Shown here piece after piece: positions 9,890-21,769 of a DNA stretch of 64,000 bases. Origin of the DNA: Haematobia irritans (taxonomy: Eukaryota; Arthropoda; Insecta; Diptera; Muscidae); assembly GCF_050003625.1 (NCBI RefSeq), contig NC_134397.1, positions 148,117,526 through 148,181,525 of the forward strand, written 5' to 3'. Position numbers and translations under genes: made by a program. Each line of letters opens with the position of its first letter. The first letter of the stretch is position 1. Below the pieces are notes generated by a model. It saw nothing but the letters and a program-made list of their open reading frames with translations, searched no databases and was not told the origin of the DNA.

Positions 9890-11618
9890 GGAGATATGGG
9901 CAAAAGAAGTTTTTCATATAAAAATTTCAATTTTTTTAGGTTTTGGGTGTATTTTTAAATTTTTTGGGTGTGGTCACGAATAAAAGTCATTTTCGCTCTA
10001 GGACGCATATTTAAGGAGATATGGACAAAAGAAGTTTTTCATATAAAAATTTCAATTTTTTTAGGTTTTGGGTGGATTTTTCAATTTTTTGGGGGTGGTC
10101 ACGAATTAAAGTCCTTTTCGCTCTAGGACGCTTAGTTTAGGAGATATGGGCAAAAGAAGTTTTTCATATAAAAATTTCAATTTTTTTAGGTTTTGGGTGA
10201 ATTTTTCAATTTTTTTGGGGGTGGTCACGAATTAAAATCTTTTTCGCTCTAGGACGCTTAGTTTAGGAGATATGTGCAAAAGAAGTTTTTCATATAAAAA
10301 TTTCAATTTTTTTAGGTTTTGGGGTGGTCACGAATTAAAGTCCTTTTCGCTCTAGGACGCATATTTAAGGAGATATGGGCAAAAGAAGTTTTTCATATAA
10401 AAATTTCAATTTTTTTAGGTTTTGGGTGGATTTTTCAATTTTTTTGGGGGTGGTCACGAATTAAAGTCCTTTTCGCTCTAGGACGCGTATTTAAGGAGAT
10501 ATGGGCAAAAGAAGTTTTTCATATAAAAATTTAAATTTTTTTAGGTTTTGGGTGCATTTTTCAATTTTTTGGGGGTGGTCACGAATTAAAGTCCTTTTCG
10601 CTCTAGGACGCTTAGTTTAGGAGATATGGGCAAAAGAAGTTTTTCATATAAAAATTTAAATTTTTTTAGGTTTTGGGTGGATTTTTCAATTTTTTGGGGG
10701 TGGTCACGAATTAAAGTCCTTTTCGCTCTAGGACGCTTAGTTTAGGAGATATGGGCAAAAGAAGTTTTTCATATAAAAATTTCATTTTTTTTAGGTTTTG
10801 GGTGAATTTTTCAATTTTTTGGGGGTGGTCACGAATTAAAGTCCTTTTCGCTCTAGGACGCTTATTTAAGGAGATATGGGCAAAAGAAGTTTTTCATATA
10901 AAAATTTCATTTTTTTTAGGTTTTGGGTCGATTTTTCAATTTTCTGGGGGTGGTCACGAATTAAAGTCCTTGTCGCTTTAGGACGCATATTTAAGGAGAT
11001 ATGTACAAAAGAAGTTTTTCATATAAAAATTTAAATTTTTTAGGTTTTGGGTGGATTTTTCAATTTTTTGGGGGTGGTCACGAATTAAAGTCCTTTTCGC
11101 TCTAGGACGCATATTTAAGGAGATATGGGCAAATGAAGTTTTTCATATAAAAATTTCAATTTTTTTAGGTTTTGGGTGGATTTTTCAATTTTCTGGGGGT
11201 GGTCACGAATTAAAGTCCTTTTCGCTCTAGGACGCATATTTAAGGAGATATGGGCAAAAGAAGTTTTTCATATAAAAATTTCAATTTTTTTAGGTTTTGG
11301 GTGGATTTTTCAATTTTTTGGGGGTGGTCACGAATTAAAGTCCTTTTCGCTCTAGGACGCATATTTAAGGAGATATGAACAAAAGAAGTTTTTCATATAA
11401 AAATTTCAATTTTTTAGGTTTTGGGTGGATTTTTAAATTTTTTGTGGGTGGTCACGAATTAAAGTCCTTTTCGCTCTAGGACGCATATTTAAGGAGATAT
11501 GGACAAAAGAAGTTTTTCATATAAAAATTTCAATTTTTTTAGGTTTTGGGTGGATTTTTCAATTTTTTGGGGGTGGTCACGAATTAAAGTCCTTTTCGCT
11601 CTAGGACGCTTAGTTTAG
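9890..11618 (+). repeat. Tandem higher-order unit of 14 monomers, copy 2
   Basis: It repeats the barcode of 8160-9889 at an offset of 1729, including the 21-bp deletion at 10317-10329. Private differences include ATTAAAATCTTTTTCG near 10234, GGACGCGTATTTAAGG near 10483, and TTTCATT in place of TTTCAATT near 10785 and 10906. The second linker of the unit is the ATATTTAAGG allele here and the TTAGTTTAGG allele in copy 1, a single-linker conversion. Confidence 0.9.
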
Positions 11619-11735
11619 GAGATATGGGCAAAAGAAGTTTTTCATATAAAAATTTCATTTTTTTTAGGTTTTGGGTGAATTTCTAAATTTTTTGGGGGTG
11701 GTCACGAATTAAAGTCCTTTTCGCTCTAGGACGCA

Positions 11736-11752
11736 TATTTATGGGCAAAAGA
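11736..11752 (+). repeat. Monomer with 8-bp deletion of AAGGAGAT
   Basis: ACGCATATTTATGGGC is read where other monomers have ATATTTAAGGAGATATGGGC. The deleted 8 bases remove the GGAGAT segment. Short homology (TTTA/GATA) at the ends fits slippage or unequal pairing. No second copy was seen. Confidence 0.85.
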
Positions 11753-12365
11753 AGTTTTTCATATAAAAATTTCAATTTTTTTAGGTTTTGGGTGGATTTT
11801 GCAATTTTTTGGGGGTGGTCACGAATTAAAGTCCTTTTCGCTCTAGAACGCTTAGTTTAGGAGATATGGGCAAAAGAAGTTTTTCATATAAAAATTTCAA
11901 TTTTTTTAGGTTTTGGGTGGATTTTTCAATTTTTTGGGGGTGGTCACGAATTAAAGTCCTTTTCGCTCTAGGACGCTTAGTTTAGGAGATATGGGCAAAA
12001 GAAGTTTTTCATATAAAAATTTCAATTTTTTTAGGTTTTGGGTGGATTTTTCAATTTTTTGGGGGTGGTCACGAATTAAAGTCCTTGTCGCTCTAGGACG
12101 CTTAGTTTAGGAGATATGGGCAAAAGAAGTTTTTCATATAAAATTTTCAATTTTTTTAGGTTTTGGGTGGATTTTTCAATTTTTTGGGGGTGGTCACGAA
12201 TTAAAGTCCTTTTCGCTCTAGGACGCATATTTAAGGAGATATGGGCAAAAGAAGTTTTTCATATAAAAAATTCATGTTTTTTAGGTTTTGGGTGGATTTT
12301 TCAATTTTTTTTGGGGTGGTCACGAATTAAAGTCCTTTTCGCTCTAGGACGCATATTTAAGGAGA

Positions 12366-12740
12366 TATGGGCAAAAGCAGTTTTTCATATAAAAATTTCA
12401 ATTTTTTTAGGTTTTGGGTGGATTTTTCAATTTTTTTGGGGGTGGTCACGAATTAAAGTCCTTTTCGCTCTAGGACGCATATTTAAGTAGATATGGGCAA
12501 AAGAAGTTTTTCATATAAAAAATTCAATTTTTTTAGGTTTTGGGTGGATTTTTCAATTTTTTGGGGTGGTCACGAATTAAAGTCCTTTTCGCTCTAGGAC
12601 GCATATTTAAGGAGATATGGGCAAAAGAAGTTTTTCATATAAAAATTTCAATTTTTTTAGGTTTTGGGTGGATTTTTCAATTTTTTGGGGGTGGTCACGA
12701 ATTAAAGTCCTTTTCGCTCTAGGACGCATATTTAAGGAGA
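12366..12740 (+). repeat. Three-monomer cassette 'AGCAG', copy 2
   Basis: It has the same ordered alleles as at 2290, about 10075 bp downstream, and matches the 17109 copy also in the flanking AAAAAATTCATG monomer just upstream. It is followed by GGACAAAAG with TTTCATTTTTTTAGG and GGGTGAATT, as in copies 3 and 4. Confidence 0.85.
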
Positions 12741-13229
12741 TATGGACAAAAGAAGTTTTTCATATAAAAATTTCATTTTTTTAGGTTTTGGGTGAATTTT
12801 TCAATTTTTTTGGGGTGGTCACGAATTAAAGTCCTTTTCGCTCTAGGACGCTTAGTTTAGGAGATATGGGCAAAAGAAGTTTTTCATATAAAAATTTCAA
12901 TTTTTTTAGGTTTTGGGTGGATTTTTCAATTTTTTGGGGGTGGTCACGAATTAAAGTCCTATTCGCTCTAGGACGCATATTTAAGGAGATATGGGCAAAA
13001 GAAGTTTTTCATATAAAAATTTCATTTTTTTTAGGTTTTGGGTGGATTTTTCAATTTTTTTGGGGTGGTCACGAAATAAAGTCCTTTTCGCTCTAGGACG
13101 CATATTTAAGGAGATATGGGCAAAAGAAGTTTTTCATATAAAAATTTCAATTTTTTTAGGTTTTGGGTGGATTTTTCAATTTTTTTGGGGTGGTCACGAA
13201 TTAAAGTCCTTTTCGCTCTAGGACGCATA

Positions 13230-13607
13230 TTTAAGGAGATATGGACAAAAGAAGTTTTTCATATAAAAATTTCAATTTTTTTAGGTTTTGGGTGGATTTT
13301 TAAATTTTTTGGGGGTGGTCACGAATTAAAGTCCTTTTCGCTCTAGGACGCTTAGTTTAGGAGATATGGGCAAAAGAAGTTTTTCATATAAAAATTTCAT
13401 TTTTTTAGGTTTTGGGTGAATTTTTCAATTTTTTGGGGGTGGTCACGAATTAAAGTCCTTTTCGCTCTAGGACGCATATTTAAGGAGATATTGGCAAAAG
13501 AAGTTTTTCATATACAAATTTCAATTTTTTTTAGGTTTTGGGTAGATTTTTCAATTTTTTGGGGGTAGTCACGAATTAAAGTCCTTTTCGCTCTAGGACG
13601 CTTAGTT
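13230..13607 (+). repeat. Three-monomer cassette 'GATATTGG', copy 2 of 4
   Basis: It has the allele order of the 6660 copy and is followed, as there, by an AAAAAATTCATG monomer and then by GCTTTAGG and the GGGTGTGGTCACGAATAAAAG monomer. The match to 7043-7520 (offset 6573) is therefore longer than the cassette itself. A private TTTAGTAGATATGGG is present near 13607. Confidence 0.85.
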
Positions 13608-14114
13608 TAGTAGATATGGGCAAAAGAAGTTTTTCATATAAAAAATTCATGTTTTTTAGGTTTTGGGTGGATTTTTCAATTTTTTTGGGGTGGTCACGAA
13701 TTAAAGTCCTTTTCGCTTTAGGACGCATATTTAAGGAGATATGGACAAAAGAAGTTTTTCATATAAAAATTTCAATTTTTTTAGGTTTTGGGTGGATTTT
13801 TCAATTGTTTGGGGGTGGTCACGAATTAAAGTCCTTTTCGCTCTAGGACGCTTAGTTTAGGAGATATGGGCAAAAGAAGTTTTTCATATAAAAATTTAAT
13901 TTTTTTTAGGTTTTGGGTGGATTTTTCAATTTTTTGGGTGTGGTCACGAATAAAAGTCCTTTTCGCTCTAGGACGCATATTTAAGGAGATATGGGCAAAA
14001 GAAGTTTTTCATATAAAAATTTCAATTTTTTTAGGTTTTGGGTGGATTTTTCAATTTTTTGGGGGTGGTCACGAATTAAAGTCCTTTTCGCTCTAGGACG
14101 CATATTTAAGGAGA

Positions 14115-14490
14115 TATGGGCAAAAGCAGTTTTTCATATAAAAATTTCAATTTTTTTAGGTTTTGGGTGGATTTTTCATTTTTTTTGGGGGTGGTCACGA
14201 ATTAAAGTCCTTTTCGCTCTAGGACGCATATTTAAGTAGATATGGGCAAAAGAAGTTTTTCATATAAAAATTTCAATTTTTTTAGGTTTTGGGTGGATTT
14301 TTCAATTTTTTGGGGTGGTCACGAATTAAAGTCCTTTTCGCTCTAGGACGCATATTTAAGGAGATATGGGCAAAAGAAGTTTTTCATATAAAAATTTCAA
14401 TTTTTTTAGGTTTTGGGTGGATTTTTCAATTTTTTGGGGGTGGTCACGAATTAAAGTCCTTTTCGCTCTAGGACGCATATTTAAGGAGAT
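14115..14490 (+). repeat. Three-monomer cassette 'AGCAG', copy 3
   Basis: It lies 1749 bp (14 monomers less one base) after copy 2. A private change, CATTTTTTTTGGGGG in place of CAATTTTTTTGGGGG, is seen near 14178. Unlike copies 2 and 4 it is not preceded by the AAAAAATTCATG monomer, so its left breakpoint lies just upstream. Confidence 0.85.
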
Positions 14491-15354
14491 ATGGACAAAA
14501 GAAGTTTTTCATATAAAAATTTCATTTTTTTAGGTTTTGGGTGAATTTTTCAATTTTTTTGGGGTGGTCACGAATTAAAGTCCTTTTCGCTCTAGGACGC
14601 TTAGTTTAGGAGATATGGGCAAAAGAAGTTTTTCATATAAAAATTTCAATTTTTTTAGGTTTTGGGTGGATTTTTCAATTTTTTGGGGGTGGTCACGAAT
14701 TAAAGTCCTTTTGGCTCTAGGACGCATATTTAAGGAGATATGGGCAAAAGAAGTTTTTCATATAAAAATTTCATTTTTTTTAGGTTTTGGATGAATTTTT
14801 CAATTTTTTGGGGGTGGTCACGAATTAAAGTCCTTTTCGCTCTAGGACGCTTAGTTTAGGAGATATGGGCAAAAGAAGTTTTTCATATAAAAATTTCAAT
14901 TTTTTTAGGTTTTGGGTGGATTTTTCAATTTTTTGGTGTGGTCACGAATTAAAGTCCTTTCCGCTCTAGGACGCATATTTAAGGACATATGGGCAAAAGA
15001 AGTTTTTCATATAAAAAAAACATTTTTTTTAGGTTTTGGGTGGATTTTTCAATTTTTTTGGGGTGGTCCCGAATTAAAGTCCTTTTCGCTCTAGGACGCA
15101 TATTTAAGGAGATATGGGCAAAATAAGTTTTTCATATAAAAATTTCAATTTTTTTAGGTTTTGGGTGGATTTTTCAATTTTTTGGGGGTGGTCACGAATT
15201 AAAGTCCTTTTCGCTCTAGGACGCATATTTAAGGAGATATGGACATAAGAAATTTTTCATATAAAAATTTCAATTTTTTTAGGTTTTGGGTGGATTTTTC
15301 AATTTTTTGGGGGTGGTCACGAATTAAAGTCCTTTTCGCTCTAGGACGCATATT

Positions 15355-15735
15355 TAAGGAGATATGGACAAAAGAAGTTTTTCATATAAAAATTTCAATT
15401 TTTTTAGGTTTTGGGTGGCTTTTTAAATTTTTTGGGGGTGGTCACGAATTAAAGTCCTTTTCGCTCTAGGACGCTTAGTTTAGGAGATATGGGCAAAAGA
15501 AGTTTTTCATATAAAAATTTCATTTTTTTTAGGTTTTGGGTGAATTTTTCAATTTTTTGGGGGTGGTCACGAATTAAAGTCCTTTTCGCTCTAGGACGCA
15601 TATTTAAGGAGATATTGGCAAAAGAAGTTTTTCATATACAAATTTCAATTTTTTTAGGTTTTGGGTAGATTTTTCAATTTTTTGGGGGTAGTCACGAATT
15701 AAAGTCCTTTTCGCACTAGGACGCTTAGTTTAGGA
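15355..15735 (+). repeat. Three-monomer cassette 'GATATTGG', copy 3 of 4
   Basis: Same order of alleles, with the private change GGGTGGCTTTTTAAA near 15414 and TCGCACTAGG near 15711. It is followed by the AAAAAATTCATG monomer, as at 7060 and 13640. Confidence 0.85.
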
Positions 15736-16159
15736 GATATGGGCAAAAGAAGTTTTTCATATAAAAAATTCATGTTTTTTAGGTTTTGGGTGGATTTTTC
15801 AATTTTTTTGGGGTGGTCACGAATTAAAGTCCTTTTCGCTCTAGGACGCTTAGTTTAGGAGATATGGGCAAAAGAAGTTTTTCATATAAAAATTTAAATT
15901 TTTTTAGGTTTTGGGTGGATTTTTCAATTTTTTGGGGGTGGTCACGAATTAAAGTCCTATTCGCTCTAGGACGCATATTTAAGGAGATATGGGCAAAAGA
16001 AGTTTTTCATATAAAAATTTCATTTTTTTAGGTTTTGGGTGGATTTTTCAATTTTTTGGGGGTGGTCACGAATTAAAGTCCTTTTCGCTCTAGGACGCTT
16101 AGTTTAGGAGATATGGGCAAAAGAAGTTTTTCATATAAAAATTTAAATTTTTTTAGGTT

Positions 16160-16744
16160 TTGGGTGGATTTTTCAATTTTTTGGTGTGGTCACGAATTAA
16201 AGTCCTTTCCGCTCTAGGACGCATATTTAAGGACATATGGGCAAAAGAAGTTTTTCATATAAAAAAATCATGTTTTTTAGGTTTTGGGTGGATTTTTCAA
16301 TTTTTTTGGGGTGGTCACGAATTAAAGTCCTTTTCGCTCTAGGACGCATATTTAAGGAGATATGGGCAAAAGAAGTTTTTCATATAAGAATTTCAATTTT
16401 TTTAGGTTTTGCGTGGATTTTTCAATTTTTTGGGGGTGGTCACGAATTAAAGTCCTTTTCGCTCTAGGACGCATATTTAAGGAGATATGGACAAAAGAAA
16501 TTTTTCATATAAAAATTTCAATTTTTTTAGGTTTTGGGTGGATTTTTCAATTTTTTGGGGGTGGTCACGAATTAAAGTCCTTTTCGCTCTAGGACGCATA
16601 TTTAAGGAGATATGGACAAAAGAAGTTTTTCATATAAAAATTTCAATTTTTTTAGGTTTTGGGTGGATTTTTAAATTTTTTGGGGGTGGTCACGAATTAA
16701 AGTCCTTTTCGCTCTAGGACGCTTAGTTTAGGAGATATGGGCAA
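16160..16744 (+). repeat. Block repeated from 6216-6800, copy 2
   Basis: Allele order and length equal those of the copy at 6216. Differences are few: a GCGTGG variant and a CATATAAGAATTTC variant near 16383-16412, where copy 1 instead has a CATATCAAAATTTC change. After 16744 the two copies part. Confidence 0.85.
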
Positions 16745-17108
16745 AAGAAGTTTTTCATATAAAAATTTCAATTTTTTTAGGTTTTGGGTGGATTTTTCAA
16801 TTTTTTGGTGTGGTCACGAATTAAAGTCCTTTTCGCTCTAGGACGCTTAGTTTAGGAGATATGGGCAAAAGAAGTTTTTCATATAAAAATTTCATTTTTT
16901 TTAGGTTTTGGGTGAATTTTTCAATTTTTTGGGGGTGGTCACGAATTAAAGTCCTTTTCGCTCTAGGACGCATATTTAAGGAGATATGGGCAAAAGAAGT
17001 TTTTCATATAAAAAATTCATGTTTTTTAGGTTTTGGGTGGATTTTTCAATTTTTTTGGGGTGGTCACGAATTAAAGTCCTTTTCGCTCTAGGACGCATAT
17101 TTAAGGAG

Positions 17109-17485
17109 ATATGGGCAAAAGCAGTTTTTCATATAAAAATTTCAATTTTTTTAGGTTTTGGGTGGATTTTTCAATTTTTTTGGGGGTGGTCACGAATTAA
17201 AGTCCTTTTCGCTCTAGGACGCATATTTAAGTAGATATGGGCAAAAGAAGTTTTTCATATAAAAATTTCAATTTTTTTAGGTTTTGGGTGGATTTTTCAA
17301 TTTTTTGGGGTGGTCACGAATTAAAGTCCTTTTCGCTCTAGGACGCATATTTAAGGAGATATGGGCAAAAGAAGTTTTTCATATAAAAATTTCAATTTTT
17401 TTAGGTTTTGGGTGGATTTTTCAATTTTTTGGGGGTGGTCACGAATTAAAGTCCTTTTCGCTCTAGGACGCATATTTAAGGAGAT
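17109..17485 (+). repeat. Three-monomer cassette 'AGCAG', copy 4
   Basis: It lies 2995 bp after copy 3 and 4744 bp after copy 2. It shares with copy 2 the preceding AAAAAATTCATG monomer and the following TCCTATTCGCTC variant (near 12957 and 17701), so copies 2 and 4 are the closest pair. Confidence 0.85.
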
Positions 17486-18474
17486 ATGGACAAAAGAAGT
17501 TTTTCATATAAAAATTTCATTTTTTTAGGTTTTGGGTGAATTTTTCAATTTTTTTGGGGTGGTCACGAATTAAAGTCCTTTTCCCTCTAGGACGCTTAGT
17601 TTAGGAGATATGGGCAAAAGAAGTTTTTCATATAAAAATTTCAATTTTTTTAGGTTTTGGGTGGATTTTTCAATTTTTTGGGGGTGGTCACGAATTTAAG
17701 TCCTATTCGCTCTAGGACGCATATTTAAGGAGATATGGGCAAAAGAAGTTTTTCATATAAAAATTTCATTTTTTTTAGGTTTTGGGTGGATTTTTCAATT
17801 TTTTGGGGGAGGTCACGAATTAAAGTCCTTTTCGCTCTAGGACGCTTAGTTTAGGAGACATGGGCAAAAGAAGTTTTTCATATAAAAATTTCAATTTTTT
17901 TAGGTTTTGGGTGGATTTTTCAATTTTTTGGGGGTGGTCACGAATTAAAGTCCTTTTCGCTCTAGGACGCATATTTAAGGAGATATGGACAAAAGAAATT
18001 TTTCATATAAAAATTTCAATTTTTTTAGGTTTTGGGTGGATTTTTCAATTTTTTGGGGGTGGTCACGAATTAAAGTCCTTTTCGCTCTAGGACGCATATT
18101 TAAGGAGATATGGACAAAAGAAGTTTTTCATATAAAAAATCATGTTTTTTAGGTTTTGGGTGGATTTTTCAATTTTTTTGGGGTGGTCACGAATTAAAGT
18201 CCTTTTCGCTCTAGGACGCATATTTAAGGAGATATGGGCAAAAGAAGTTTTTCATATAAAAATTTCAATTTTTTTAGGTTTTGGGTGGATTTTTCAATTT
18301 TTTGGGGGTGGTCACGAATTAAAGTCCTTTTCGCTCTAGGACGCATATTTAAGGAGATATGGACAAAAGAAATTTTTCATATAAAAATTTCATGTTTTTA
18401 GGTTTTGGGTGGATTTTTCAATTTTTTGGGGGTGGTCACGAATTAAAGTCCTTTTCGCTCTAGGACGCATATTT

Positions 18475-18850
18475 AAGGAGATATGGACAAAAGAAGTTTT
18501 TCATATAAAAATTTCAATTTTTTTAGGTTTTGGGTGGATTTTTAAATTTTTTGGGGGTGGTCACGAATTAAAGTCCTTTTCGCTCTAGGACGTTTAGTTT
18601 AGGAGATATGGGCAAAAGAAGTTTTTCATATAAAAATTTCATTTTTTTTAGGTTTTGGGTGAATTTTTCAATTTTTTGGGGGTGGTCACGAATTAAAGTC
18701 CTTTTCGCTCTAGGACGCATATTTAAGGAGATATTGGCAAAAGAAGTTTTTCATATACAAATTTCAATTTTTTTAGGTTTTGGGTAGATTTTTCAATTTT
18801 TTGGGGGTAGTCACGAATTAAAGTCCTTTTCGCTCTAGGACGCTTAGTTT
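18475..18850 (+). repeat. Three-monomer cassette 'GATATTGG', copy 4 of 4
   Basis: Same order of alleles, with a private GGACGTTTAGTTTAGG near 18589. Here the next monomer is an ordinary TTTCAATTTTTTTAGG unit with CAAATTTTTGGGTGTGG, so the downstream context differs from the other three copies. Confidence 0.85.
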
Positions 18851-19050
18851 AGGAGATATGGGCAAAAGAAGTTTTTCATATAAAAATTTCAATTTTTTTA
18901 GGTTTTGGGTGGATTTTTCAAATTTTTGGGTGTGGTCACGAATAAAAGTCCTTTTCGCTCTAGGACGCATATTTAAGGAGATATGGACAAAAGAAGTTTT
19001 TCATATAAAAATTTCAATTTTTTTAGGTTTTGGGTGAATTTTTCAATTTT

Positions 19051-19095
19051 TTGGGGGTGGTTTTGGGTGGATTTTTCAATTTTTTGGGGGGTGGT
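19051..19095 (+). repeat. Monomer with internal 30-bp-class partial duplication
   Basis: After TTTTTTGGGGGTGG the sequence returns to TTTTGGGTGGATTTTTC and runs a second time through the T- and G-tracts before reaching GGTGGTCACG. About 31 bases are therefore present twice, the first time in the GGGTGAATT form and the second in the GGGTGGATT form. The difference between the halves suggests exchange between two different monomers rather than simple slippage. Confidence 0.85.
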
Positions 19096-21769
19096 CACGA
19101 ATTAAAGTCCTTTTCGCTCTAGGACGCATATTTAAGGAGATATGGGCAAAAGAAGTTTTTCATATAAAAATTTCAATTTTTTTAGGTTTTGGGTGGATTT
19201 TTCAATTTTTTGGGGGTGGTCACGAATTAAAGTCCTTTTCGCTCTAGGACGCATATTTAAGGAGATATGAGCAAAAGAAGTTTTTCATATAAAAATTTCA
19301 ATTTTTTTAGGTTTTGGGTGGATTTTTCAATTTTTTGGGGGTGGTCACGAATTAAAGTCCTTTTCGCTCTAGGACGCATATTTAAGGAGATATGGACAAA
19401 AGAAGTTTTTCATATAAAAATTTCATTTTTCTAGGTTTTGGGTGAATTTTTCAATTTTTTGGGGGTGGTCACGAATTAAAGTCCTTTTCGCTCTAGGACG
19501 CATATTTAAGGAGATATGGGCAAAAGAAGTTTTTCATATATAAATTTCAATTTTTTTAGGTTTTGGGTGGATTTTTCAATTTTTTGGGGGTGGTCACGAA
19601 TTAAAGTCTTTTTTGCTCTAGGACGCTTAGTTTAGGAGATATGGGCAAAAGAAGTTTTTCATATAAAAATTTCAATTTTTTTAGGTTTTGGGTGGATTTT
19701 TCAATTTTTTGGGTGTGGTCACGAATAAAAGTCATTTTCGCTCTAGGACGCATATTTAAGGAGATATGGGCAAAAGAAGTTTTTCATATAAAAATTTCAA
19801 TTTTTTTAGGTTTTGGGTGGATTTTTCAATTTTTTGGGGGTGGTCACGAATTAAAGTCCTTTTCGCTCTAGGACGCTTAGTTTAGGAGATATGGGCAAAA
19901 GAAGTTTTTCATATAAAAATTTCAATTTTTTTAGGTTTTGGGTGAATTTTTCAATTTTTTGGGGGTGGTCACGAATTAAAGTCTTTTTCGCTCTAGGACG
20001 CATATTTAAGGAGATATGGGCAAAAGAAGTTTTTCATATAAAAATTTAAATTTTTTTAGGTTTTGGGTGAATTTTTCAATTTTTTGGGGGTGGTCACGAA
20101 TTAAAGTCCTTTTCGCTCTAGGACGCATATTTAAGGAGATATGGGCAAAAGAAGTTTTTCATATAAAAATTTCAATTTTTTTAGGTTTTGGGTGGATTTT
20201 TCAATTTTTTGGGGTGGTCACCAATTAAAGTCCTTGTCGCTCTAGGACGCATATTTAAGGAGATATGGGCAAAAGAAGTTTTTCATATAAAAATTTCAAT
20301 TTTTTTAGGTTTTGGGTGGATTTTTCAATTTTTTGGGGTGGTCACGAATTAAAGTCCTTTTCGCTCTAGGACGCATATTTAAGGAGATATGGGCAAAAGA
20401 AGTTTTTCATATAAAAATTTCAGTGTTTTAGGTTTTGGGTGGATTTTTAAATTTTTTTGGGGGTGGTCACGAATTAAAGTCCTTTTCGCTCTAGGACGCA
20501 TATTTAAGGAGATATGGGCAAAAGAAGTTTTTCATATAAAAATTTCAATTTTTTTAGGTTTTGGGTGGATTTTTAAATTTTTTGGGGGTGGTCACGAATT
20601 AAAGTCCTTTTCGCTCTAGGACGCATATTTAAGGAGATATGGGCAAAAGAAGTTTTTCATATAAAAATTTCAATTTTTTTAGGTTTTGGGTGGATTTTTC
20701 AATTTTTTGGGGTGGGCACGAATTAAAGTCCTTTTCGCTCTAGGACGCATATTTAAGGAGATATGGACAAAAGAAGTTTTTCATACAAAAATTTCAATTT
20801 TTTTAGGTTTTGGGTGGATTTTTCAATTTTTTGGGGGTGGTCACGAATTAAAGTCCTTTTCGCTCTAGGACGCTTAGTTTAGGAGATATGGGCAAAAGAA
20901 GTTTTTCATATAAAAATTTCATTTTTTTTAGGTTTTGGGTGAATTTTTAAATTTTTTGGGGGTGGTCACGAATTAAAGTCCTTTTCGCTCTAGGACGCAT
21001 ATTTAAGGAGATATGGGCAAAAGAAGTTTTTCATATACAAATTTCAATTTTTTTAGGTTTTGGGTGGATTTTTCAATTTTTTGGGGGTGGTCACGAATTA
21101 AAGTCCTTTTCGCTCTAGGACGCTTAGTTTAGGAGATATGGGCAAAAGAAGTTTTTCATATAAAAATTTAATTTTTTTTTAGGTTTTGGGTGGATTTTTC
21201 AATTTTTTAGGTGTGGTCACGAATAAAAGTCCTTTTCGCTCTAGGACGCATACTTAAGGAGATATGGGCAAAAGAAGTTTTTCATATAAAAATTTCATTT
21301 TTTTTAGGTTTTGGGTGGATTTTTCAATTTTTTGGGGGTGGTCACGAATTAAAGTCCTTTTCGCTCTAGGACGCATATTTAAGGAGATATGGGCAAAAGA
21401 AGTTTTTCATATAAAAATTTAAATTTTTTTAGGTTTTGGGTGAATTTTTAAATTTTTTGGGGGTGGTCACGAATTAAAGTCCTTTTCGCTCTAGGACGCA
21501 TATTTAAGGAGATATGGGCAAAAGAAGTTTTTCATATAAAAATTTAATTTTTTTTAGGTTTTGGGTGGATTTTTCAATTTTTTGGGGTGGTCACGAATTA
21601 AAGTCCTTTTCGCTCTAGGACGCATATTTAAGGAGATATGGGCAAAAGAAGTTTTTCATATAAAAATTTCAATTTTTTTAGGTTTTGGGTGGATTTTTCA
21701 ATTTTTTGGGGTGGTCACGAATTAAAGTCCTTTTCGCTCTAGGACGCATATTTAAGGAGATATGGACAA
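19051..21769 (+). repeat. Domain 4: transitional monomers
   Basis: No gene. After an aberrant monomer at 19051-19095 the array mixes domain-1 alleles (GGGTGTGGTCACGAATAAAAG with GTCATTTTCG near 19715) with shortened TTTTTTGGGGTGG monomers (near 20205, 20333, 20704, 21582 and 21709) that become common in the next domain. One private monomer near 20410-20460 has CAGTGTTTTAGG and TTTTTAAATTTTTTTGGGGG. Confidence 0.7.

Larger units (their letters stand above)
11619..19050 (+). repeat. Domain 3: mosaic of domain-1 cassettes
   Basis: No gene is present. The stretch is built mainly from pieces also present in 1-8159: AGCAG cassettes 2-4, GATATTGG cassettes 2-4, and the GGACATATG blocks at 14912 and 16160. 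Matching offsets of 6573, 9944, 4744, 2995 and 1749 coexist, so there is no single repeat unit. Repeated partial exchanges at different registers explain this best. A monomer with an 8-bp deletion (ATTTATGGGC) lies at 11736-11752. Confidence 0.8.
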
